NCBI GenBank assembly: GCA_003153915.1
Contig: PMBX01000049.1
Location: forward strand, 460-5,900
DNA from: Phycisphaerales bacterium
GTDB lineage: Bacteria; Planctomycetota; Phycisphaerae; SM23-33
DNA: 5,441 nucleotides
Direction of reading: 5' to 3'
Shown piece by piece: positions 1 through 4,857 of the stretch (within the stretch, counting starts at the first letter, position 1; each line of letters begins with the position of its first letter). The translations under genes were made by a program, and so were the position numbers. The notes under the pieces are model-generated. The model was not told the origin of the DNA. It worked only from the letters and a program-made list of their open reading frames with translations, and searched no databases.

Positions 1-23
1 CTGGCGGGACAGAGCCCCGCCAG
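1..23 (-). terminator. Hairpin downstream of the repressor gene, possible terminator
   Basis: A perfect 8-bp inverted repeat, CTGGCGGG (1-8) with CCCGCCAG (16-23), encloses a 7-base loop. It starts 31 bp past the repressor stop codon when read on the minus strand, where a transcription terminator would be expected. Any T-tract would lie beyond the window edge, so intrinsic termination cannot be confirmed. The right arm and loop share AGAGCCCCGC with the hairpin at 1541-1560, so it may instead belong to a dispersed hairpin family. The 31 bp between it and the gene (24-53 and surroundings) show nothing else. Confidence 0.4.
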
Positions 24-53
24 CCAAGTGTAAACATCCAAAGTTAAACCGCT

Positions 54-1124
54 CTAGCGAGACGGCCCGCCATCACCGCCGGCCACCGAAGGCAATCCCC
101 GCACGCGGGCCAGGACGCGCAAGGCCCACTCGACCTGCTCGGAGGGATACGTCTGTGGCCGAAACCGCTCGTTGAGCGGAATCAGGTGCACGACCTTCCC
201 GCTCCGCCGATACAACTTGCAGGTAACACCGATCTGCTGATGCAACTGTACCACCGCCGCTTTCCCGTCGGCCGCCGGAACGGACGGACTGACGATCACG
301 ATATCGCCATGGCGAATGTCGGGGGCCATGGATTCCCCGTCGATCCGCAGGGCGAATGCGTCGGGATAGCGAGTCTTGATTCCCCCGGCGGAAATGAACT
401 CCGCGCCCTGGTCTTGCTTCGCTTGGCGCAACGTGATCAGGGCTACGGCGTCCTCGCCGGTCTTGCCGTCGGCGGCAGCCGTCGCGGAGGACACATGGCG
501 GTCCGCCCTTCCGGCATGGCGATCCACCAGTTCCTGGAGCATGGTCACGCCCGCCGCTTCGTCATCGCTTGCCCAGAAATGTGGCAGCCCCGCGGCGCTG
601 CGCCCCAGGACGGGGATCCAGGATGTCTGGTCGGCATGTTCTCCGGCCTGGAAATTGTCCGCCGGCGATGCGGGTGGCGCGGACTGCACCGCGTCATTCT
701 GGCTGGAACGGGCCTGGGCGATAATATCCGCCAAGGCCGCACTCTGCCGTCCAAAAGAGCTTTCCTTAGACTTGGATGGGAACTTGGCGATCTGGGCGAG
801 CAGGTCGATGAACGCCGCCAGCGGTGCGGCTGAATCGGGGCTTTCCGATAACAATTTCGCCGCCCGCTGTATCACCGGATGCAAAGAAGGCGCTACCGTC
901 GGTCCGGTCCTGCCGGTCAACAGCCAGTAGAGGTCCACCCCAGCAAGGTCTGCGATGCTTACCAGGACATCGGCGGGAGGTACCCGGCTGCCCTCATAGT
1001 AATCATAAGTGCTAGCCGATAGACCTAACCTCTTTGCGAATGAGGCCTTACCGCGAACACCGTCCATTTCCACACGGATTAGACTAACGCGGCGGCATAT
1101 TTCCGGTTGGCGAGATTTTTTCAC
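54..1124 (-). CDS. CI/LexA-type repressor: HTH domain plus S24 self-cleaving peptidase domain
   Basis: Predicted DNA-binding repressor of 356 residues. Residues about 8-72 form a CI/XRE-type helix-turn-helix, with helix 2 near 29-36, recognition helix near 37-47 and a closing YWLLTGR typical of phage CI repressors. A long Ala-rich linker (about 75-165) follows. The S24 domain begins at WIPVLGRSAAG, whose A178-G179 fits the self-cleavage bond. The nucleophile is S265 in GESMAP and the general-base lysine is K303 in VTCKLYRR. Their 38-residue spacing matches LexA (37). The A-G to Ser distance is about 86 residues against about 35 in LexA, UmuD and CI, so some 50 extra residues (roughly 185-235) sit there. 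By family knowledge such proteins are inactivated by RecA-stimulated self-cleavage after DNA damage; that is inferred here. The GTG start is preferred over Met20 because helix 1 begins near residue 8 and a GAAGG ribosome site sits 8 nt upstream. Autoregulation is likely, since a repeat half-site overlaps that ribosome site. Confidence 0.9.
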   Translation of the reverse strand: MKKSRQPEICRRVSLIRVEMDGVRGKASFAKRLGLSASTYDYYEGSRVPPADVLVSIADLAGVDLYWLLTGRTGPTVAPSLHPVIQRAAKLLSESPDSAAPLAAFIDLLAQIAKFPSKSKESSFGRQSAALADIIAQARSSQNDAVQSAPPASPADNFQAGEHADQTSWIPVLGRSAAGLPHFWASDDEAAGVTMLQELVDRHAGRADRHVSSATAAADGKTGEDAVALITLRQAKQDQGAEFISAGGIKTRYPDAFALRIDGESMAPDIRHGDIVIVSPSVPAADGKAAVVQLHQQIGVTCKLYRRSGKVVHLIPLNERFRPQTYPSEQVEWALRVLARVRGLPSVAGGDGGPSR

Positions 1125-1132
1125 GGAAATAA

Positions 1133-1137
1133 CCTTC
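1133..1137 (-). promoter_or_regulatory. Ribosome binding site supporting the GTG start of the repressor
   Basis: The minus strand reads GAAGG here, 8 nt before the GTG at 1124-1122. This spacing supports the GTG as the start over the internal ATG at residue 20, which would delete the first helix of the DNA-binding domain. The site abuts the proximal 13-bp repeat (1137-1149), so a repressor bound there could block both transcription and access to the leader. Confidence 0.6.
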
Positions 1138-1180
1138 GTTATTGCGAATTTTTATGTTGACATTCGCCGTAATCGCGAAT
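1137..1180. repeat. Two 13-bp direct repeats, probable repressor operators
   Basis: CGTTATTGCGAAT (1137-1149) and CGTAATCGCGAAT (1168-1180) match at 11 of 13 positions and start 31 bp apart, very near three turns of B-DNA, so both face the same side of the helix. Each ends in GCGAAT. The distal copy is half of a perfect inverted repeat (1162-1180). The proximal copy sits in a weaker one, TTCG-N6-CGAA (1135-1148). Position directly in front of a CI-like repressor gene makes self-binding the simplest reading. A weak leftward promoter for the repressor (TTCGCG at 1179-1174, 17 nt, CATAAA at 1156-1151) would lie inside this region, but I give it little weight. Confidence 0.6.
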
Positions 1181-1185
1181 ATCTA
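1157..1185 (+). promoter_or_regulatory. Rightward promoter divergent from the repressor gene
   Basis: A perfect consensus -35, TTGACA (1157-1162), is followed after 17 bp by TATCTA (1180-1185), which keeps only the leading TAT of the -10 consensus. The surroundings are visibly AT-richer than the rest of the window. Transcription would start near 1192 and run away from the repressor gene toward the small open frame at 1280-1471 and the terminator at 1581-1630. The weak -10 is the main doubt. Confidence 0.5.
1162..1180. promoter_or_regulatory. Palindromic operator inside a promoter spacer
   Basis: ATTCGCCGTAATCGCGAAT is a perfect 6-bp inverted repeat (ATTCGC/GCGAAT) around a 7-bp centre. Its 19 bp coincide almost exactly with the spacer between the rightward TTGACA and the candidate -10, a classical repression position. 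A dimeric HTH repressor with S24 dimerisation, such as the adjacent gene product, is the likely ligand. Confidence 0.6.
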
Positions 1186-1262
1186 TTCAAACAACAACCT
1201 ATATGTGCCTTGGGGCATTTTAGTAATAGTCGGGTTTCGGGCAAGAACAAACCGGGTAGCGG

Positions 1263-1278
1263 TGGGAGAGAAATCCCA
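1263..1278 (+). promoter_or_regulatory. Ribosome site in a small hairpin before the 1280 ATG
   Basis: TGGGA (1263-1267) can pair with TCCCA (1274-1278) around GAGAAA. The purine-rich GGGAGAG (1264-1270), the only plausible Shine-Dalgarno for the downstream ATG, overlaps the left arm and loop and ends 9 nt before the ATG. The stem has only 5 bp, so sequestration would be mild. The rest of the presumed leader (about 1192-1262) shows only weak, short pairings. Confidence 0.3.
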
Positions 1279-1279
1279 A

Positions 1280-1471
1280 ATGCGGGAATCAGCGACGGAT
1301 CCCTTGGAGATTCTCGAGAGTCTAATGACCCTGAGTGTCTGGCAGCAACAGTTGCTCGCTGCGGCGATCAAGGGGCTTAGGAATCACAAGCGGACCACGT
1401 CGAAAAACCGCACCAGACGGGATCGGCGGCCCTCGCCCACGCAATTAACCAGGAAATCTACCCGCGGATAG
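1280..1471 (+). CDS. Possible small protein of unknown function under the divergent promoter
   Basis: A 63-residue open frame from ATG to TAG; I do not recognise it. Residues about 7-35 (PLEILESLMTLSVWQQQLLA and onward) look like one or two amphipathic helices. Residues 36-63 are strongly basic, with many Arg, Lys, Ser and Thr and no hydrophobic core, which suggests nucleic-acid contact or disorder. No signal peptide or membrane segment is seen. Support comes from context: it follows a consensus -35 with an embedded operator, has GGGAGAG 9 nt upstream, and is followed 110 bp later by a terminator. By analogy with CI/Cro or repressor/antirepressor pairs it could be the gene the neighbouring repressor controls; this is inference. 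The frame is open further upstream to a TTG at 1142, but that lies before the promoter. It could equally be a chance frame in a regulatory RNA. Confidence 0.35.
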   Translation: MRESATDPLEILESLMTLSVWQQQLLAAAIKGLRNHKRTTSKNRTRRDRRPSPTQLTRKSTRG

Positions 1472-1527
1472 CCAACACCACAATATTCAGAAATTCTCGG
1501 AACACGTGACGGCGGGGTTGGGTTTTG

Positions 1528-1578
1528 AATGTCTGCGGACGCGGGGCTGGAGAGCCCCGCTGGCGAGACGCAGACATT
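1528..1578. other. Nested double-stem hairpin element
   Basis: An outer perfect 10-bp stem, AATGTCTGCG (1528-1537) with CGCAGACATT (1569-1578), encloses an inner perfect 8-bp stem, GCGGGGCT (1541-1548) with AGCCCCGC (1553-1560), closed by the tetraloop GGAG. The asymmetric internal loop has GAC on one side and TGGCGAGA on the other. Eighteen perfect pairs in 51 bases are unlikely by chance. It lies between the small frame and the terminator, so it may be a 3' UTR structure, the body of a small RNA, or a palindromic intergenic repeat. The flanking 1472-1527 shows only a CACGTG palindrome (1503-1508) and no gene. Confidence 0.6.
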
Positions 1579-1580
1579 AA

Positions 1581-1630
1581 GGTCCGGGGCGGCCGGGTTG
1601 TTCTCCGGCCGCTACCGGGCCGTTTTATAT
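1581..1630 (+). terminator. Rho-independent terminator of the rightward unit
   Basis: A perfect 8-bp stem, GCGGCCGG (1589-1596) with CCGGCCGC (1605-1612), has the loop GTTGTTCT. It is extended below a small bulge by GGTCCGG (1581-1587) pairing with CCGGGCC (1615-1621) through one G-U pair, giving about 15 pairs. GTTTTATATT (1622-1631) follows directly, so termination works on the plus strand only. It insulates the PilZ gene from upstream transcription. The 110 bp from here to the PilZ start hold no promoter I would defend. Confidence 0.65.
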
Positions 1631-1728
1631 TGACCCTCCACCGCTCGTCATTTCGTTGAGATAAACAATCACATCTCCCGCCTAACTCATATCCTATGCT
1701 CCCTTTAGCAGCCCTTGTCCTGGCGGGC

Positions 1729-1735
1729 AGGAAGG
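1729..1735 (+). promoter_or_regulatory. Ribosome binding site of the PilZ gene
   Basis: AGGAAGG lies 7 nt before the ATG at 1743. It selects this start and rejects the frame-shifted ATG near 1715. Confidence 0.6.
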
Positions 1736-1742
1736 ATTCGCC

Positions 1743-2072
1743 ATGACGGTACACACCGCCGAACGCCGCCGCAGCATGCGCCTTATCGCCGCCTACCCCG
1801 TCACCATCAACGACCGTGGCGGAAAGATTCTCGCGCGAGGACGAACCGCCAATATCTGCGAGCATGGCATTTTTCTGGTCGCCCACGACCGTTTCCGTTT
1901 CATCGAGGGCGGTGAAGTTGTGGTCCGCTTGACGATCCCAGACACATCAAGCGGGCGATGCAGCCGCCCCGATGCATCCCGAACGGTGGTCTATGTCTGC
2001 CGCGTCGCCAGAAAACAATCCCTGGGACCGCTGACCGGAGTGGGATTGGAGTTCCTCAGAAAGCTGGCGTGA
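1743..2072 (+). CDS. Single-domain PilZ protein (possible c-di-GMP receptor)
   Basis: A 109-residue protein that consists of one PilZ domain, a beta-barrel that in many bacteria binds cyclic di-GMP and adjusts motility, adhesion or exopolysaccharide. The N-terminal arginine motif is present as R9-R10-S-M-R13 (RxxxR). The second motif, usually (D/N)xSxxG, reads N37-I-C39-E-H-G42, so the serine is replaced by cysteine. The C-terminal LTGVGLEFL (98-105) is the usual last strand of the domain. No signal peptide, membrane segment or output domain is present, so it is likely cytosolic and acts through a partner. It stands alone on the plus strand, behind a terminator and convergent with plsY. The Cys change may weaken ligand binding or may be tolerated; this cannot be judged from sequence. 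Family assignment is secure from motif order and length; ligand binding is not. Confidence 0.82.
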   Translation: MTVHTAERRRSMRLIAAYPVTINDRGGKILARGRTANICEHGIFLVAHDRFRFIEGGEVVVRLTIPDTSSGRCSRPDASRTVVYVCRVARKQSLGPLTGVGLEFLRKLA

Positions 2073-2087
2073 TATCGAACGGTGATT

Positions 2088-2777
2088 TCAGGAGGTCTGT
2101 TGCGACTGACCGGCCTTGCGTTCCCACGGCCTGGTAATTTTATTTTCCGTCCCCGCCAGCAGGCGACGGATGTTGCCTCGATGGCGAAGGATAATCAGCG
2201 CCATCATCCCGGCCGCAAAGATACATAATGGCCAGAGTTGCCCCAGTTGTCCCCAATGGAACGCCGCAAACAGCGGCAGGAACGCCACTGCCGCCACGAT
2301 ACTTCCCAGCGAGACGTAACGGCTGGCCAGCGTCACGACGATCCAGATGGCCAGGGCGATCAGCCCGGCGTATGTGAAATATGGATACATCCCCACGACC
2401 ACGCCCAGGGCGGTGGCCACGCCTTTACCGCCTTTGAATCGCAACCAGAAGTTGAAAACGTGCCCGGCGATGGCGGCGAAGCCCACTGCCAGCCAGGCCG
2501 CCTGTTGCGGCAGCGACGGGATGCCCGCACCGGCCCCCAACATCCTGCCCGCCAGCGCCACGGGGATAAGGCCCTTGGCCAGGTCCAGGAAAAAACACAA
2601 GTACCCCCATCGCCTGCCTAATACCCTGCCGACGTTGGTGGCCCCTACGTTTCCGCTACCGACGCGACGAAGATCCACGCCTTTGGAACGGGCAATCAGC
2701 ACGCCAAAGGGGATCGAGCCGGCCAGGAAAGACAGAACCGGCAGCACAACGAAGAGAATCCACGGTGAATCAAACAT
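2088..2777 (-). CDS. plsY: Acyl-phosphate:glycerol-3-phosphate acyltransferase PlsY
   Basis: PlsY is an inner-membrane enzyme that moves the acyl group from acyl-phosphate (made by PlsX) to sn-1 of glycerol-3-phosphate, giving lysophosphatidate, the first committed step of phospholipid synthesis in most bacteria. All family signatures are present: GSIPFGVLIAR (20-30), the phosphate-binding GSGNVGATN (40-48), LDLAKG (64-69), GHVFNF (105-110), the Gly-rich FKGGKGVATALG (114-125) and the terminal LRHRGNIRRLL (197-207). Hydrophobic segments at about 4-28, 58-80, 93-112, 121-153 and 157-198 fit a multi-pass protein. At 229 residues it is slightly longer than the usual 200-220, through a polar C-terminal tail. 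Start is supported by AGGAAA 6 nt upstream. It follows the LPS genes on the same strand after 92 bp, in which I see no clear promoter or terminator, so it may be the last gene of their operon. No terminator is seen after its stop. Confidence 0.95.
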   Translation of the reverse strand: MFDSPWILFVVLPVLSFLAGSIPFGVLIARSKGVDLRRVGSGNVGATNVGRVLGRRWGYLCFFLDLAKGLIPVALAGRMLGAGAGIPSLPQQAAWLAVGFAAIAGHVFNFWLRFKGGKGVATALGVVVGMYPYFTYAGLIALAIWIVVTLASRYVSLGSIVAAVAFLPLFAAFHWGQLGQLWPLCIFAAGMMALIILRHRGNIRRLLAGTENKITRPWERKAGQSQQTS

Positions 2778-2783
2778 GACTGC

Positions 2784-2789
2784 TTTCCT
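2784..2789 (-). promoter_or_regulatory. Ribosome binding site of plsY
   Basis: The minus strand reads AGGAAA, 6 nt before the ATG at 2777-2775, and fixes the start. The remainder of the 2778-2869 gap shows no convincing promoter, terminator or small gene. Confidence 0.55.
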
Positions 2790-2869
2790 GCCAAAACCCA
2801 GCCGACGCGCCGGATTACGCCATCGCCCGCCGCAACTGACTTTATGATTGGCGGTACTCTACTGCGTCA

Positions 2870-4030
2870 TTACGCCTTCCTGGTCCGAATAATTTCCTCG
2901 TAGAGCGCCAGCACTTGGTCAACATGCCTCGTGTGGCTGAACCGCTCGGCAATCTCAAGGCAACGATTGGCATATTGGGACCGTCTTGACGAGTCGCCCA
3001 GCACGGCCATGGCTTCGGCCACCGCTCGCGTATCGCCTGGTGAGCGGACGACGATGCCCGCCCCGTCCGCCAGCGCATCGGACGCTCCGGCATATCGCGT
3101 GGTGATCGATGGAATGCCCCAACGTGTCGCCTCCAGCAGCGTCAGTCCGCACGAGTCATACCAGCTCAGCAGGATAAACACGTCCGCCGCGGCGTAATAC
3201 CGGAAGACCTGATCCGTCGGGCCGACGAATACCACTTGTTGGCCCACGTCTCGCAACTGCGCCTGCCGTTGAAAGCCTTCGTATCGGTCGCTTCCGACGA
3301 CGATCAGCCGGTTGCGGCGGGCCGAATGGTCAGAGGCGACACGCTTGGCCATCGCGATGATCGCCTCGCGCACACCCTTGAGGGCCAGGTTGGTCGCGAT
3401 GGTCAGGAAAACCGTATCGCCGGGATCGCAACCCAGATTGTGTCGGACCTCCTGGCGCCATTGGGCACGTTCGCTCAGGTCGTGCGGCGGCGTCTGCACG
3501 CCGTTGTAGATCACTCGCACGCCCCGCGAGCGGCCGTAATATGTCTCGAACTCGCGCGCGACCATGGGACTGACGCACAGGCACGTTACCCTCGGATCGC
3601 CCACAACCTGCGTTTCCAAACCACCGACGAGACGGCGGCGAAAGTTGAGAGGCTTTTCGACCGATTGAATGGCCCGGCCGAAAATGGGGTTGCGTCGCAG
3701 TCGTGCCTGCATGGCGCCCGGGACGGTCCCGCCGTGAGGGTGATAGATATCGGCGCAGGGTATCGGCAGCATGGCGTGCGTGATATCCCAGCCGGACCGG
3801 GCAATCATCGCCTCGACGTTGGCGACAAAATTCTTCAGCCGCGCCACCTTCAACAGGCCCCGCCGGGGGAGCACTACGACCTCAACCGCCTTGTCCTGCC
3901 ATTTGGCTTTCTGGCAGAGGATGCTGACGCGATGGCCACGCTGAGCAAGCGCCGAAGCCAGTTGAGCAGTGTAGACTTCCTTGCCGCCCCGGGAGGGGTC
4001 CATTCTTTCGAGAATCAAGGCGATCTTCAT
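2870..4030 (-). CDS. WaaG-like GT4 glycosyltransferase (LPS core hexose transfer)
   Basis: A 386-residue GT-B-fold retaining glycosyltransferase, close in length to E. coli WaaG (374), which adds the first glucose to the inner-core heptose. The N-terminal domain starts MKIALILERMDPSRGGKEVY with the Gly-Gly loop at 15-16 and contains HPHGG (97-101). The C-terminal nucleotide-sugar domain begins after IYNGV (174-178), with LTIATNLALKGV (209-220), LIVVGSD (242-248) and LLSWYDSCGLTLLEA (287-301). The E-x7-E motif of the family appears as D292-x7-E300, so the first acid is Asp rather than Glu. TTRYAGASD (310-318) closes the donor pocket. It probably acts on the cytoplasmic face of the inner membrane. 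Its ATG overlaps the stop of the kinase gene (ATGA), and AGGAG lies 8 nt upstream within the kinase coding sequence. Family is certain; sugar donor and acceptor are inferred from neighbours. Confidence 0.88.
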   Translation of the reverse strand: MKIALILERMDPSRGGKEVYTAQLASALAQRGHRVSILCQKAKWQDKAVEVVVLPRRGLLKVARLKNFVANVEAMIARSGWDITHAMLPIPCADIYHPHGGTVPGAMQARLRRNPIFGRAIQSVEKPLNFRRRLVGGLETQVVGDPRVTCLCVSPMVAREFETYYGRSRGVRVIYNGVQTPPHDLSERAQWRQEVRHNLGCDPGDTVFLTIATNLALKGVREAIIAMAKRVASDHSARRNRLIVVGSDRYEGFQRQAQLRDVGQQVVFVGPTDQVFRYYAAADVFILLSWYDSCGLTLLEATRWGIPSITTRYAGASDALADGAGIVVRSPGDTRAVAEAMAVLGDSSRRSQYANRCLEIAERFSHTRHVDQVLALYEEIIRTRKA

Positions 4031-4857
4031 GGGAGCGGCTCCTGTTTGCGCTTGCGGCGCAGCGCGCGGTCATGCCTGGCGATCCAGCCGCATTTGCGCC
4101 GGGTGTCACGCTCCAGGCGGTCAACCCCCGGACAGGGAACCGACCTGACATAGATTTCCAGGAACTCGCGCCAACACCCATCGACCCATTCCGGCGGCAT
4201 CGAGTACCGCAACTGGGCCAGGTCCTTGACCTGCCAGTGGCGCCGGCGACATTTCGGCTTAAAGAGGCGGGCCAGGTCGATCAGATATAGTTCTATGCCA
4301 GCCGGGCCGTTGGCGTCGAGGTAGATATGTGATGCATAGAGGTCGCGGTGGAACAGTCCCGCGCGATGCAACCGAGCGGCCAGGTCCGCCAGGCGATTGT
4401 TAAATTCCTGGAGCAACCGTCCGTCCTTCATGCAACGGCGGATGAATTCCCCTCCGCACTGCTCCAGGGCCTCGCCGGGCACCTGCGTAACGATGATGTA
4501 GGAACGTCGCGGGCGGTCTTGCTCCCCGCAGACGGCCACGCGCATGGTCGCAATGCCCAGCCCGGCCACGGTATGAATGGCAGCCATCTCTGCCGCGGCG
4601 GGACTGGTAGTCCCCGGCTGGTCGATCATCCGCCTGAGCCTTTGGCGCAGCGGCTCGCGACGGTATCGCTTCATGAACAACGTCATCTTTTGTCCGTTGT
4701 CGTCATCCAGCCGTAACGCAAAGCGTTGGCGATACCCCAACCAGTGAGGCGTCATGTTGAAGCTGCCGGCATGGGTAAACGCCCCGTCCACGCTGTCCAG
4801 GCCGTTCGCGCGGAGCGCGTTTAGCAGGGCGGGATCCACGTGGAGGATTCGGCTCAT
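4027..4857 (-). CDS. WaaP/RfaP-family LPS core heptose kinase
   Basis: A 276-residue protein of the WaaP/InaA group, kinases with a eukaryotic-like fold that phosphorylate heptose (or Kdo) of the LPS inner core; E. coli WaaP has 265 residues. Visible kinase elements in order: ATP-binding lysine K63 in LFMKRYRR, alpha-C acid E90 in AAAEMAAI, hinge-side YIIVTQVPG (120-128), catalytic loop HRDLYASHIYL (170-180) with D172, and metal-binding D194 in LIDLARL. The His at the place of the usual loop Asn matches the HRDxYxxH form of WaaP. The C-terminus is rich in Arg and Lys, as expected for a peripheral membrane protein on anionic glycolipid. The start MSRILHV is chosen because GAGGA lies 6 nt upstream and its ATG overlaps the preceding stop as ATGA; the frame is open further upstream, but that part overlaps the GT9 coding region. 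Core phosphates normally bind divalent cations that stabilise the outer membrane. Exact acceptor is inferred. Confidence 0.88.
   Translation of the reverse strand: MSRILHVDPALLNALRANGLDSVDGAFTHAGSFNMTPHWLGYRQRFALRLDDDNGQKMTLFMKRYRREPLRQRLRRMIDQPGTTSPAAAEMAAIHTVAGLGIATMRVAVCGEQDRPRRSYIIVTQVPGEALEQCGGEFIRRCMKDGRLLQEFNNRLADLAARLHRAGLFHRDLYASHIYLDANGPAGIELYLIDLARLFKPKCRRRHWQVKDLAQLRYSMPPEWVDGCWREFLEIYVRSVPCPGVDRLERDTRRKCGWIARHDRALRRKRKQEPLP

Noticed and set aside
186..930. Two overlapping plus-strand frames (215 and 184 codons)
   Set aside because: Both are antisense to the repressor, whose HTH and S24 motifs establish the real frame.
1137..1180. CRISPR-like or standard E. coli SOS box
   Set aside because: There are only two short repeats with no spacer series, and the sequence lacks CTGT-N8-ACAG. 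An operator of the adjacent repressor explains it better.
1142..1279. Upstream TTG/ATG starts for the small plus-strand frame (109-residue version)
   Set aside because: These starts lie before or within the rightward promoter and operator, so they would not be on its transcript. The apparent hydrophobic stretch is just translated regulatory DNA.
1630..1700. Possible PilZ promoter (TTGACC at 1630 or TTGAGA at 1656 with TATCCT/TATGCT near 1690-1700)
   Set aside because: Spacings to any -10-like hexamer are far from 16-18 bp, so no pair is credible.
1458..1886. 142-codon open frame on the minus strand
   Set aside because: It runs through the two hairpins and antisense to the start of the PilZ gene, has low-complexity Arg/Gly-rich content and resembles no family.
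3236..4153. 305-codon open frame on the plus strand
   Set aside because: It is antisense to the clear GT4 gene and part of the kinase gene. Long antisense frames are expected in GC-rich coding DNA.
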